A stretch of DNA of 64,000 nucleotides. Origin: Fistulifera solaris. Lineage: Eukaryota; Bacillariophyta; Bacillariophyceae; Naviculales; Stauroneidaceae. How positions within the stretch are numbered: position 1 is the first letter of the stretch; each line of letters begins with the position of its first letter. The stretch lies in NCBI GenBank assembly GCA_030295235.1, contig AP026144.1, positions 248,001 through 312,000 on the forward strand, in the 5' to 3' direction. The translations under genes were made by a program, and so were the position numbers. The notes beneath the pieces are model-generated. The model was not told the DNA's origin. It searched no databases and was given only the letters and a program-made list of their open reading frames with translations. Of the stretch, positions 24,105 through 35,013 are shown one piece after another.

Positions 24105-25545
24105 GCTGTGTATTTTGTCTGCAACTTTTCATCTTAAGTAGTGTGTATCTAATTTAGCTTTGTCGCAGAACGAAAACCGGTTTATTAGTGATATGGACCC
24201 CCAAGACTTTTCCACGTAAGGAGTCGACGCTTGCATTACAAAGCTGTTGAAAATTTATCGTTTCATTAGAAAAATAAAGTAGTTACCGAAATTACAGGTT
24301 TGGTAGGTCTAGAGTTTGGATCAAAAGAATGTTGATACTTCGTGACTGATATCTAGTTGTTGTAACAATTAGACTACAAGCTGTGCTTTCGTGAAATACC
24401 GAAGACAATTATCGACGTAAAAATCGAGGAATATGGTGCAAACGTTTCTGAAAGTAAAAACATTTTTGATACGATTAGTCTAATTAAAGCCTAGATATCT
24501 TGCAGAACGAAAGGTTGGACGAAAGCAGTTTATGCCCCGAAGAAAACTAATTCATGACTGACATGCAGTCGTGAAAAAGGTCGCCTTCACATGGGTCTCT
24601 ATGGTAAAACATAACAGACAACGATCCGCGAGGCTTTTCGAGGTATAAACTCGAGATGTGCATCGCAAAGGCTGTTCAAGGTATTATAATCCTTTAAAAG
24701 AGAATCAAGTAGCCTATCAAACTATCAGAACAAATAGTTTTTAACTGGCAATCATAGGCTCGGAAGAATGTCGTTTCATGACTGAAATCCAGTCGTGGTA
24801 CACTTGGGAGTGTGGTAACCTTAACAAGGATCCGCGAATCCATTCGATTTTTTAATACAAGTGATTGAGGCTGCTGACGGTACTAGAAGTGAATTACGAG
24901 TAAAGTGAAGCTCAACAATGATGAAGAACGAACAGAGATTTGGGATCATTGATCCAGCTCGAAGGATGAACCGTTTTTGTGTCTGATGAAGGCAGAACAC
25001 AAACTCTAATCCAAATCAGAGATGGCAGTCCCCATGCTCATTGCCACAGCGATGACTTGGTTATCCGTATGATCTAGGCAACACCTAGTGAGGGATTAAT
25101 GAATCTGTCATAGGGATAGGACATCAGTACGCTAAACTCACAATTTTTATTTTATTTTAAGGCAGAACGAGATCCAATATAATCCGCAAGTAGATTTCAA
25201 GAGCGGTTTCGGTTCAATGATAAATCTGATTAGATTCTCCTGTAGATTACTAGGTTTAGAGAGCGCCCAAGGGAAGAAACTTAGGAGGTTGAGTTGTAGC
25301 ATGGTGTTGATTAGGTTTCGTCACATTTTCTTGTTGTGTTCGTCGTGACTGCAAAGCCTGGGTCCCTAGTAGTTACTTCGTCGCTTCTTCGTCACGGCAG
25401 CGCACTTTCTGTTGCAAGTTGCAACCGCACAAGCACAGAATGCAAGGACCGTCTTTTATACAATCAAGACGACTGCTAACGACACAACTGACAAGAGAAG
25501 CAAGAAATCGACAAGTTTAAAATTGGAATAGCAACTCTACAAGGC
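24105..25545. repeat. 1.4-kb gene-free region with degenerate ~200-bp repeats
   Basis: No gene is seen. Three TGACT...AGTC hairpins lie at 24341-24360, 24553-24573 and 24777-24797, spaced 212 and 224 bp. The sequence before each is similar (AAGAATGTTG and AAGAATGTCG for the first and third). The word GCAGAACGA recurs at about 24165, 24505 and 25163, near multiples of the same spacing. This reads as an old tandem array or a nest of related small elements. The hairpins match those at 8302 and 8484. Confidence 0.55.
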
Positions 25546-26508
25546 ATGTCATCTCGCATGGTCGGCAATCATTCCATCGCTGGACGCGCTAGTCGTCAGC
25601 TGTCAATGCGAGTGATTCGGCTCGGCGTCGTTACGTGTTTTCATCCTAAAAATGCGATCTTTTTCGTTTCTTCAAGGTCAATGAGTAGCAGTCGCGATGC
25701 TCAAAAAGCTGCTTATGAGTATTATCGAAAGCAGCAGGAATCGACCTTATGGTTTAAGTTATTCGGAAATCGAAGAAAAAAGCGACCCCAAATGTCGGCA
25801 GCGGAACGAAATATAGCGTTGGCTTGGTATGCCGCAGCGGTGGTGATAGGATCTCTAGGGGCTACATACGCAGCGGTTCCTTTGTACAAAGTATTTTGTC
25901 AAACAACAGGTTTTGGCGGCACAACGCAACGGGTTCGGATTGAAGGCGATGGTTCGTCCCAGCCGGGTGTGATTGAATCATTTTTGGAATCGGTTGCTGG
26001 CAAGCTGCCTATTACTACAGCACGCGTACACACATGGACAGATGAAGAAGCAGCGGCCAAACTGGCTTCATTGAAACCGGTGGCCAACGCTGACATGATG
26101 ACGGTTCGATTTGACACGACCGTCTCAGATATATTGCCTTGGTCGTTCGTCCCTGTGCAACTCGATGTCAAAGTGGTTCCTGGCGAAACAGCTCTCAGTT
26201 TCTTTCGTGTCACCAATCATTCTGATAAGGCAATTACTGGTGTGGCGACGTACAACGTCCATCCACCAAAAGTCGGGCTCTATTTTCAAAAAATTCAGTG
26301 TTTCTGTTTCGAAGAGCAACGCCTTCTGCCGGGGGAAAGTGTGGACATGCCAGTGTTCTTCTTTATTGATCCGGAGATTCTGGATGATCCGCAGGTATCC
26401 TACATTCGCTCTATCACTTTGTCGTACACATTTTTCCAAACGGACGAAGATGACGATGATGAAGACAACGATAAAGATAGTGAAAAGAAGAAGAAGAGCG
26501 TCGCATAG
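25546..26508 (+). CDS. COX11: Cytochrome c oxidase assembly protein COX11 (CtaG)
   Basis: 320 residues, one intact exon. An Arg-rich N terminus (MSSRMVGNHSIAGRASRQLSM) serves as a mitochondrial presequence. One membrane span (IALAWYAAAVVIGSLGATYAAV) is followed by the family signature PLYKVFCQTTGFGG. The intermembrane-space domain has the copper-binding CFCF motif (KIQCFCFEEQRLLPGE), then MPVFFFIDPEI. COX11 delivers copper to the CuB site of COX1 in the inner membrane. The acidic-then-basic tail (DEDDDDEDNDK...KKKKS) is an addition beyond the usual end. Confidence 0.95.
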   Translation: MSSRMVGNHSIAGRASRQLSMRVIRLGVVTCFHPKNAIFFVSSRSMSSSRDAQKAAYEYYRKQQESTLWFKLFGNRRKKRPQMSAAERNIALAWYAAAVVIGSLGATYAAVPLYKVFCQTTGFGGTTQRVRIEGDGSSQPGVIESFLESVAGKLPITTARVHTWTDEEAAAKLASLKPVANADMMTVRFDTTVSDILPWSFVPVQLDVKVVPGETALSFFRVTNHSDKAITGVATYNVHPPKVGLYFQKIQCFCFEEQRLLPGESVDMPVFFFIDPEILDDPQVSYIRSITLSYTFFQTDEDDDDEDNDKDSEKKKKSVA

Positions 26509-26668
26509 TAACGGCGGTATCAGGCTTGGCGATTCTACGTAAAGTTTCCTTTTCAATTGACATGTTTGGTGACAAGAATGATGTGTAAAATTGAAATGTT
26601 CTAGCGATAACGAATAACTGGTTTAATTCACCACATGAAGAGCTCTTTCTATAAAATTTTACGCCTAA

Positions 26669-27019
26669 TTATTCTTCTACCTTCTTACGCATATCTGCGT
26701 TGTTACTTTCGATGGCTTTCTCGTGTTCTGTAATCTGCCTTTTCAGATTCTCGATATCAAAGATGGCCTCGTTGATGCACGTCTGTAACGCGTCTTCCCC
26801 GGCTTGCTGGTCGAGCTTCAGCGTAAGATAGTCTGAACCAAACTTCTTCTTGCGATTGTCGATATCGAACTCAAGCTTTTTGATTAATGCTACTTCTTTT
26901 GCGTTCACCGAGCCAGTTTTGGTAGCTACCCACGCTTTTACGACATTCTCTTGAAGGTTCTTCCATAACTTGAGAACGGCATTCTCGTCGCCATCGGTGG
27001 TAGTAATTGTAGTGCTCAT
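26669..27019 (-). CDS. Small coiled-coil protein, unknown
   Basis: 116 residues, one exon, stop at 26669. Strongly helical with heptad-like spacing from residue ~20 to the end (LWKNLQENVVKAW, EVALIKKLEFDIDNRKKKFG, IFDIENLKRQITEHEKAIE). No signal or membrane segment. The intact frame and the even charge distribution support a real gene. No family recognised; a structural or adaptor role would be a guess. Confidence 0.7.
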   Translation of the reverse strand: MSTTITTTDGDENAVLKLWKNLQENVVKAWVATKTGSVNAKEVALIKKLEFDIDNRKKKFGSDYLTLKLDQQAGEDALQTCINEAIFDIENLKRQITEHEKAIESNNADMRKKVEE

Positions 27020-27805
27020 CTCTAATAAATTTGACTTGAAAGCGCGTTCTATGCGTTGTACCTAAATCTGCTTGTTTGTTTGTGAAGATACACGGAATGA
27101 TTGTTGCGTTGCAACGACTATTTTTCTCGCCGAAGAATTCGTGCCCGTTGGTCTTGTGTCTTGTGAACCAGGACGCAAAAAAGTCATCTTCTACTTAGAT
27201 CAGTTTTGTTTCGCGTCGTAGAAGACATGTACGGCTACACTAACAAATAGACTGAGGTCATTTTTTCCGAACTTCACATTCCTAAGGGACTGACGGATGA
27301 AGTACAAACCGACTTGAAATGCCGAAGATGAAAAAAGCGAATGAAAATCCATCCACGTCACCCCAACAATCGCAACGGTATTTTCTCACATAATAAAAAC
27401 AAACAAGACTACAACTTCTCATATAGTCGCTATATAATGTCAAATCAAAAGTATCGTCGACCGTCCCTGCGTTGTAAAAGACCGCAGCACGCATCATTCA
27501 CACGTCTACAAACAGGAGATTGTACCAGGTATTTGACTGTTCTGACAATATTTTATTGCTTGGTAAGTCGCTCTTATCATTTTTTGGTTAATATAATTCA
27601 CTTGAATACATAGGTTACGTTATCGAAGAAAACGGCGCTTGGCGGCGCCAGAATTGCGCAATCGATCAGCACCAGTACCTCCAATTGAGTCGCTCATTTC
27701 GTCTGTCTGCAAGTCGGCTTTCGTTGTTTTGATGACGGGTTAAGCGTTGTGATTTGCTCGACTTTCTAATGCTGAATTCTATTTTCAGATTATTAAACGA
27801 ATAAG
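27020..27805. other. Intergenic upstream of OSCP
   Basis: Divergent 5' flank of the coiled-coil gene and the OSCP gene. It contains a TGTACCAGGTATTTG motif near 27521 and several TATATA-like words near 27430. The short frames present lack protein-like composition. Confidence 0.35.
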
Positions 27806-28432
27806 ATGCAGAGGGTCCAGCCATTTGTTCAGCGTGTCTCTATGAGCGTGGCAAAGCGCTCCTTCTCCACCCCGGCGGAGCACAAACCGTTGATTACTTT
27901 GCACGGAATCCATGCCCGTTACGCCAATGCGACTTACGTTGCCGCTTCCAAGGCCGGAAAGTTGGACAATGTGGAAGCTGAATTGAAGGGTCTGGCTGCT
28001 GCGGCCGGTAAGCCCGGTGCCTGGAAGACTCTTTTGGAGAACCCCTTAATTGCCCGCCAAGCGAAAGTGGACGCTTGCGCGAAATTGGATGACAAGCTCT
28101 CCCCGGTAACTCGTAATCTTTTGGTGACCATGGCTGGAAATGCCAGATTGGCAGATCTTCCGAAAGTCGTGTCTACTTTTGAGCAGTTGATGAAAGCCAA
28201 GCGTGGAGAAGTCGATGCCAAGATTATTAGTGCCGAGCCTTTGAGTGCAGCTCAACTAAAGGCCGTCGAAAAGGCAATGGCTTCACAAGTTCCCAAGGGA
28301 AAGAAAGTCGTGATCCAAGCGGTCACGGACCCTTCGATTGTTGGCGGTCTTCAGGTGCAAATTGGTGACCAATTCTTGGATCTTTCGGTCAAGAGCCGTA
28401 TTGAAGAGATTTCCACCATGAGCGTTGATTAA
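27806..28432 (+). CDS. ATP5PO: Mitochondrial ATP synthase OSCP (delta-type) subunit
   Basis: 208 residues, one intact exon. The N terminus is a typical mitochondrial presequence (QRVQPFVQRVSMSVAKRSFS). The mature part shows the OSCP/delta plan: GIHARYANATYVAASK at the start, a helical middle (LLENPLIARQAKVDAC, VTRNLLVTMAGNARLADLP), and the C-terminal signature DPSIVGGLQVQIGDQFLDLSVKSRIE. It sits on top of F1 and ties it to the peripheral stalk of the F1Fo ATP synthase. The size is normal for the family. Confidence 0.95.
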   Translation: MQRVQPFVQRVSMSVAKRSFSTPAEHKPLITLHGIHARYANATYVAASKAGKLDNVEAELKGLAAAAGKPGAWKTLLENPLIARQAKVDACAKLDDKLSPVTRNLLVTMAGNARLADLPKVVSTFEQLMKAKRGEVDAKIISAEPLSAAQLKAVEKAMASQVPKGKKVVIQAVTDPSIVGGLQVQIGDQFLDLSVKSRIEEISTMSVD

Positions 28433-29348
28433 AGCAATACTGTACTAGTTCACGGTTGTCCTTCAAACAACAAACGATAAGCTTTAAGAATAATTTTTAA
28501 AAACTATTTATCATTCTCGACAATAATTAGCTTAAGTAGTATATGCCCATAGCCCATAGCTTGGTAATCCGACAACAGGAAATGATGCGTCAAAAGTCTA
28601 GAGGACTTAAAACTCTTTCCAGGGGCAGTTTTCATGCCGACCCCGAGACACTATTTTGTTTGTGGTGAAAGTCCTACTCCTCTCATCTCTAGACTTATTC
28701 GTGGTTTTAACTAGGGTGAAATCACGACTGGACTGGATGACGATGTGTACATTTTTGCAAATAGTGTGGGCGGGAAGCCGCGTCAGCCTTCCATTTTTGC
28801 GCGTGTACCGCACTCCGTGTCCCCCTCGCCACTGAATCAAGTACTTTTTGTTAGGTTGATGTTTGATGTCTTTTGGCACTCAATCCACCTGGCGCGTGAA
28901 GATTTCGATACAATGGATTCCGTCAGGGAGAAAGGATATTTTTATTTAGACAACTCACATGTTGATTTTCTAAGTACAGCTGTAGGCTTAGGAACGCGCG
29001 CCAGCACGTCGTCGCGCCAGACTGTTTTGAAAACGTTCCCCAGAATTTTCCGTGAGTGATTTGATCGAAGGTCATCTCTTGTTAGCCGTAGTTGGATTGT
29101 TCTTAATGAAAATTTGGACTTTTGTTGTATCACTAATCAAAAGACCAGTAACTAAGAGAGAGACAACGTCTCATGTCACTTTTGTGTCGGCGGAGAGAGA
29201 AAGTCGTGAGAGATCGAACTGTACCTGCTGCCTTGTGATACTTCCAGCGCACTCCAGAGCTATCACAAAAGTCGGGTCGCTTTTGTGAGCAGCTAGATCC
29301 TGCCGCGTTTCATTTGGTGACAGCGTGACTATCAGCGTTTGCGAAAGA
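28433..29348. other. Gene-free stretch downstream of OSCP
   Basis: Open frames of up to about 100 codons occur (for example 28745-29059), but none shows domain motifs, and composition changes within them. Nothing else is recognised. The right end is the 5' flank of the gene at 29349. Confidence 0.4.
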
Positions 29349-31205
29349 ATGAACTACAGTGACTCTCAAAAGGTGGATTTGCAGTATTCATCGCCGTCTT
29401 CGTCTTCGAGCAGTGCTCCAGCAGTGTCTACGCCCAGTAACCCGCATAATTATCCAATGACTAGCTCAAGCATTCCTCCGGACCCTTCGCTGCATCATCG
29501 ATATTGTCTCGTGATCCATCGGCAGCCGTTTCATGTGTTCTCTGGGGAGTCTTTTGAAATTGAGTTTGGGCTTGCGCGTGCGGATCCTGAATCAATAACA
29601 AGGAATGCAGAAGATAGCAATAGTCCTCCTTCTGCTATTGATATTACTGCTTTTCTTGAATCTCATGTCATGGAGGGTGCTTCCAGTGATCCGGCATTAC
29701 CGGATGAGACGACTTTTGAGGTACTTCAGGAGCCACGGATTTCGCCTCGGAGACAGACAGGGAAACTAGTTGCCCGCATACATCACAATGTTCAGAAGGA
29801 GAGAAACGCATTTGTCATTCGACTTGATGCCAAAGGAGATGTACAGGGAACTCAGTCGGCAGTCATTTACGTTGTACGCGCAAAATTGAACATAACTACT
29901 CCTTCTGACTGGCCTGACCCAGTTTGGTATAAAGATGAAGGTGGTCGAGACAAATGTATGGAGGTCACTGTCACTATCACCGATAAAGAATCGCAACGCC
30001 TGCATGAGACCACACCTCTCCGTGTCGAGCTATTCTACGAAGCAAAGCCATCTGGGAGACCTACGGCTGTTTTGAACCAAGATATCTTGAGATTGCTGGG
30101 TTCGTCGAGAATTCTTGAGCTCGATAGTAGTGGGCAAACCAAGTTGCGGTTTCGGGTCGAGGACGTATCTAAGAACCACCAGGGTCAGAACTTTGTGCTA
30201 AAAATTCAACCGAAAGCTGAGATTGTGGACATTGCTCCAGCATGGACTCCTGCTGTAGCGATTCGATCGAAACGAAACAAACGACAACGCTCGCACACAA
30301 CAAACCATACCGAGGATTTTCCGTCTCCCGTGGCTACCGCCCCTCAACCACCACATCACAATGAACGTCTTCGAGAAGCGGTAAATGGTATTACGCGTTG
30401 GTCAGAAGAGGTGGTGAATGGTATCTATCCTTTGCAGTGGCAGGTAATGGGATATGCGCAAAACGCGGACGGCAGTTACGACTACAATCGCCCTTATCAC
30501 AACATGCAGAATCCCAATGCTTTTGTTTCGCGTATTCTCGCCATCTATAACAGCACCATTCGAGATCAGCTGCAATTTCTTCGGAGTTCTCTTGAATCGA
30601 GCTCTGTATTTGATTACGAACATCGTTCTCCGCGAGAGGCTTTCAACCCACTGCCAGGGCCGCCACAGCACGTTGCATACCCACCTCCGCCCCCTCATTC
30701 CACTCAGCAGCTAATGCCTATACCTCATGTACACCAACATCACGCTGCTCCCCATCCCCATCAGCTATATCCCGTCAAAAATGAGTACACATATTACCGT
30801 GACTCACCGAGCGACTTTCCGCCTCGTGCCGACAAGATGGACATGGACGATCATGAAGATGAATCTAGAGTTGAATATGTCTTGGCCAAGCAATTCAAAT
30901 CCTTCTCTACTGGAGAAATTTTGGGCTTTCCAGCCTATTCGGCTCACCGACAAATCGTTGGTTTCTTTCGTGAAATTGGTAATGGGTCGCGTCAGTTTAG
31001 CTCAATCCGCAAACATTACTTCAATGCCTCTGAACGACAGCAAGCTTCGGAAGTTTTGCTGCAGGAGATTTCGAAGAAGAGTCCCGCTGTGCATGCATTG
31101 AAAGATTGGGGTTCCTTGCCCAGTTTACTCGACCACGCGCTGGTCTACGATTGGAGCAAGGACCTTAAAAATCCATCTGGACGCTCATCCAGGTCGGAAA
31201 TCTAA
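29349..31205 (+). CDS. Unknown protein, Ser/Pro-rich ends, immunoglobulin-like middle region
   Basis: About 618 residues, one intact exon; 29349 is the first ATG. The N-terminal 40 residues are Ser-rich. Residues ~50-300 alternate in a beta-rich way (CLVIHRQPFHVFSGESFEIEF, MEVTVTITDKESQRLHE, LKIQPKAEIVDIAP), suggesting one or two Ig-like or C2-like folds, followed by a basic nuclear-signal-like cluster (RSKRNKRQR). Next comes ITRWSEEVVNGIYPLQWQ, a His/Pro-rich linker, and a C-terminal helical part (DWGSLPSLLDHALVYDW). A nuclear DNA-binding or scaffold role is possible but not shown. No family recognised. Confidence 0.7.
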   Translation: MNYSDSQKVDLQYSSPSSSSSSAPAVSTPSNPHNYPMTSSSIPPDPSLHHRYCLVIHRQPFHVFSGESFEIEFGLARADPESITRNAEDSNSPPSAIDITAFLESHVMEGASSDPALPDETTFEVLQEPRISPRRQTGKLVARIHHNVQKERNAFVIRLDAKGDVQGTQSAVIYVVRAKLNITTPSDWPDPVWYKDEGGRDKCMEVTVTITDKESQRLHETTPLRVELFYEAKPSGRPTAVLNQDILRLLGSSRILELDSSGQTKLRFRVEDVSKNHQGQNFVLKIQPKAEIVDIAPAWTPAVAIRSKRNKRQRSHTTNHTEDFPSPVATAPQPPHHNERLREAVNGITRWSEEVVNGIYPLQWQVMGYAQNADGSYDYNRPYHNMQNPNAFVSRILAIYNSTIRDQLQFLRSSLESSSVFDYEHRSPREAFNPLPGPPQHVAYPPPPPHSTQQLMPIPHVHQHHAAPHPHQLYPVKNEYTYYRDSPSDFPPRADKMDMDDHEDESRVEYVLAKQFKSFSTGEILGFPAYSAHRQIVGFFREIGNGSRQFSSIRKHYFNASERQQASEVLLQEISKKSPAVHALKDWGSLPSLLDHALVYDWSKDLKNPSGRSSRSEI

Positions 31206-31225
31206 GAAATTAACAATGTAGCATA

Positions 31226-31283
31226 CCGTATACTAGCATGCATGTCTGATTGTCCCGTATACTAGCATGCATGTCTGATTGTC
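31226..31283. repeat. Perfect 29-bp tandem duplication
   Basis: A 29-bp unit beginning CCGTATACTAGCATGCATG is present twice without a mismatch at 31226-31254 and 31255-31283, just after the stop of the upstream gene. It contains GTATAC and GCATGC palindromes. Perfect identity implies a recent event or an assembly duplication. Confidence 0.9.
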
Positions 31284-31482
31284 TTTTGCACCTCTTTTAA
31301 ATCATTTTTAGGTACGTTTCGTATAATTTTTACGTTGTGCACTTATTCCCTCTTGACAAATTGGTGCGTTTCAACGGCATCTCTCGGCTGCATTGACAAC
31401 CTGCATCAATCACTTAAGGTCAATAAGTTGTTTTCCAAGTCGGCAAACGAACTTCTTATGTACAAATCCTCGTGATGCAGTC

Positions 31483-31953
31483 TCATTGTTCGGGCGATCT
31501 TGCCTTTGTTTCTTGTTCTTCCTTCTTCTCGTCAACGAATTCGTCTAGTAGTTCTTTAGCACGATAAACTTTGGATTGCAAATAGAAGCTTCCGCCGCCT
31601 CCTCGTTTCACTTCGTTGGCACTCATGTACTTTTCAAATTGCTTTGTTTTCAAAGAAAAAGTGAGTTATAAGTAGATGATGCCTGGGAGTTTCGTTAACG
31701 ACGAGAGATTACCACATTCTCGTACCTTTTGTATTGCTTCAGCTGTCAACTTTTCTTCTTGATGCAAATTCAGTATCTGGAGCGCTTCTTCCTTCGACAT
31801 GGCCTTTCGTGTGACAGCTTGCGCGGCCGTGACCCCGCCTTTTTTTGCATTTCCGAGTGCCTGCGCATAGGCAGCAGGAAGTGCGCGAACTAAGACTGCT
31901 ATTGCAGGGACTATGACTTGTGCAATGATGCGAGCCAAAGGACCGACCGCCAT
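31483..31953 (-). CDS. PAM16: PAM16/TIM16, mitochondrial import motor subunit
   Basis: Two exons; intron 31642-31725. 128 residues. The hydrophobic N terminus (LARIIAQVIVPAIAVLVRALPAAYAQAL) is followed by the degenerate J-like domain typical of Tim16: MSKEEALQILNLHQEEKLTAEAIQK, then across the intron FEKYMSANEV and GGGGSFYLQSKVYRAKELLDEF. No HPD motif is present, as expected for Tim16. It binds the J-protein PAM18 and restrains stimulation of mitochondrial Hsp70 at the TIM23 channel on the matrix side. Confidence 0.93.
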
Positions 31954-32503
31954 GTTCTATTTGATGTTGTTGTTGTTGTTGTTGTTGTTGTTGTCGGTTT
32001 TTTGTTTGCTGTTGTTGTCGTTGTCGTTGATGTCGGAATTTTGTCATGAAAAAATATTGATTAATCCTCATGGTCGCATGGTCGTCGACGGCGGTGCTGG
32101 GAGAGGGCCAGTCGACGTTTTAGTCACGGCTTGCGTGCGGCGCGGCGGCGGCTTGCCAATGGGCGCACTTCAATCGTGACTCATGACTAACTCATGACCC
32201 ATGATTTTTCATTTCTGGCGGGCGCCGTACAAGCTACATTTTCGTTCATACTCGAAGTACCTGTCCTTAATCCATTATACATGCATAGGCCAAAATCACA
32301 GCCGTTGTGATTACAACGGACAAAGTGAGTTAGAGTCAAGCGCCAATAACGCAAAAACTCCTCCGCTTCGACATCAAGTCACAATCACACTCCCGTGACC
32401 GTGACCTGTCAAAGAGTAACAAGACACCCAACAGCCCAAAAGCAGCCGCACTTTCGGTGTCAAGGAAAAGGTCCTTTCTAAATCTCTTTTCTGATTCTTG
32501 CAC
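31954..32503. promoter_or_regulatory. Divergent promoter region with TTG microsatellite and TGACTCA sites
   Basis: This is the 5' flank shared by PAM16 (minus) and the myristoylated kinase (plus). A TTG/TGT repeat lies at 31965-31993, just before the PAM16 start. At 32176-32204 the word TGACTCATGACT is followed by CTCATGAC, a cluster matching AP-1/bZIP-type TGACTCA sites and the half-sites of the hairpin repeats elsewhere. Binding is inference. Confidence 0.5.
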
Positions 32504-34298
32504 ATGGGTTGCGGATCGTCGACTGCTTCAAAAGGGCGGGTAAGAAATATTACTTGTCGTTGGATCGAGCGAAGAGCGCCGTCGCTGTCCGCCATCGTTC
32601 TTCGAGATTCACCCTGTTCTGTTTGCGGTTCGTCCCGCTTCGAGAATGACTCTGCATGTCCCACTCGCATTCATATTCTGATCTCTAGTTAGACTAACAC
32701 GTTTTGTTCGATATAGGAATCCTCAAAGGTACCTAGTGCGACATCTCCCAACCGCGATTTTTTCCCATCCCCCAACGAGCCAAAGAATCCACCGAAACTC
32801 CATTCAGAGACCTCGCCAAGTGTTTCTGATAAACCATCTATTCCCAAAGTCACTCCAGAATCAAAAGAAAGTCCCAATAAAGTCAAGAAAGACACTACAA
32901 ATAATAATAAGGAAACTATGGTATCTCCCATCTCCCCGAAGAAGAAGTCAACGTATGTTCCGCCGGCTCCGATTACGGTCATGTCCGCTCCGACGAAATC
33001 TGACTCGACGAAAAGAAGAGCGTATCAAGTAAACCGACTGTAACAAAGAAACCTTCCAAGACATCCGCACCTGTAGAAGACACGAGTGAAGGATCGGTCG
33101 AACCCTTCGGCGGCAATTCGTCGCATTCCGGCGACAAATTGAGTTTACGGGACGAAAGTGAAGACGAGGATGACTTTGGCGAAAAAAGCTTTGGGGAGGG
33201 ATGAGTTTGAACAGGCCGTTCCGTTGAAAGCTACGGACAAGTCCAAGCCGGTTCAGCAATACAATCACGCCACGCATTCGACTCCGGAACCCAGCTCCGA
33301 ATCGGGGATGCGATTTGATGAGCTCTATCGACTCAAGGGTGTTCTCGGAACGGGCGCCTTTTCGACCGTTCGGGAAGGCTTTCATCGATCGAATGCCGAT
33401 TTCTCGTACGCTGTGAAGTGTATTAATCGAAAGAAGATGAGTGAAGAAGACGAGGCGGCTCTCTTGGATGAAGTCGGCATTCTCAAAGAACTAAGACATG
33501 CTCACATTATCCGATTGTATGATTTCTTTGTCGAGCCGTCGACATACTATTTGGTGATGGAACGGATGCGAGGAGGCGAACTGTTTGATCGTATCGTGGC
33601 GAAAGCCTATTACAACGAGAAGGAGGCGCGGGACACTTGCTTGATTGTCTTGCAAGCCGTTGGATATTGTCATAAAAACAGGGTTGCACACAGGGACTTG
33701 AAGCCTGAGAACCTTTTGTTATTGAGTGAAGACGATGACACCTCCGTAAAGATCGCAGATTTTGGATTTGCCAAGCGGGTTTCAGAGCCCAATTCCTTGT
33801 CCACACAGTGCGGAACGCCCGGCTACGTGGCTCCAGAAATTTTAGAGGGAACGCTGTACGACGAGCGAGCGGACATGTGGAGCGTTGGCGTTATTCTGTA
33901 TATTCTGTTGGGTGGATATCCCCCATTCATTGAGTCGACCCAGCGAGACTTGTTCCGAAAAAATTAGAAAGGGCGAGTATGAATTCCATGAAGAGTACTG
34001 GGGCACGGTCAGTTCCGATGCCAAAGACTTGATCCGAAATCTTTTAATGGTGAACATTAAGAAGCGTTTAACAGCAGAGCAAGCTTTGAAGAACGCTTGG
34101 ATATTAGGAGACGACGCGAAACTCGCTAATCGCGATTTGGGAGCGAATCTTGACAAGCTGCGAAGTTTCAACGGTAAGCGAAAATTCCGTGCCGCTGTTG
34201 CGACCGTGATGGCAGTCAACAAGTTGAACAGTCTCGGTCTAGTATTCATGGAAAAGCCGTTCCAGCACATTAGTGATGATGGAGGAAAGTCAAATTAA
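32504..34298 (+). CDS. CaMK-type Ser/Thr kinase with N-myristoylation signal
   Basis: Two exons; intron 32540-32716. About 538 residues. Exon 1 encodes only MGCGSSTASKGR: Gly2 followed by Cys3 and Ser6 is a textbook dual myristoylation/palmitoylation signal. A Ser/Pro/Lys-rich disordered linker follows. The kinase domain starts near 33330: LGTGAFSTVREG, YAVKCINRK, HRDLKPENLLL, DFGFAKRV, CGTPGYVAPEIL, WSVGVILYILLGGYPPF. The C-terminal stretch GKRKFRAAVATVMAVNKL looks like a CaMKI-type calmodulin-binding/autoinhibitory helix. The frame needs one-base changes near 33013 (one A short), 33200 (one G extra) and 33962 (one A extra). Likely a membrane-anchored calcium-signalling kinase. Confidence 0.85.
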
Positions 34299-35013
34299 AG
34301 TTACGACCCTCGGACGTACTCTCCGCTTCCTTTGCTGAATTCATACTGGAGATTGGAGTTGGTACGGATAAAAGGTTTTTCTGAGACTGGAATCGTTCTT
34401 TTCCTGCTCTTTTATAACTTCTAATTATACCCATTTGCCGTGGCGCAGGAAGGTATCAGTCACGGTGTATTGCAATGTAGCACAATTGATAAATTCCTTT
34501 ACTTCCTTCGTTCTCCGTCATCACCAACACTCCGTATTACTGAACTGTCTACATGTATTTTTCCAGCGTTATCACAATCAACCTCTTCATCATCCGTTTC
34601 TAAGCCTCATCGTTCCAATATACTTTTAGTATCGTGAAGCTGCCATGAATCAAGGATGTTTGCTTTAAATAAGACCGATAAAAAATACTCAGTAATAATG
34701 ATCCATAGATGTCGGCCTCCCGAACATTTATACCGCTTCTACGTCTTTCTACGTCTCGCTATACCAATTTCCAATTTGGTACGGTATGTTTTTCCAAAAA
34801 TCCTCGAAAGTACCAGTACCGGTACCGGTACCAGGTACAGCGGTGTACCCTAGATTTTAGTACACAGTAAACAGATGGCGGTCTGTCGTCTACCGCGGAA
34901 ATTTTCGCGACGACGAAAATTTTTGTGCCTTTGCATTGCGGAGTATTGTATTTAGTATTTAGACGGATGGCGATGGTGAATGCAACTGTCAATAACATAA
35001 AGTGGTAGGCAAC
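34299..35013. other. Intergenic with GTAC-palindrome cluster
   Basis: No gene. Near 34809-34842 a cluster of GTACCAGTACCGGTACCGG-type repeats ends in a CGGTGTACCC. It resembles the cluster upstream of SMC6. The rest is AT-rich with nothing recognised. Confidence 0.45.

Noticed and set aside
31739-32071. Minus frame rich in Gln (poly-Q)
   Set aside because: It reads the TTG microsatellite and then PAM16 in the wrong frame. The PAM16 frame is clearly the real one.
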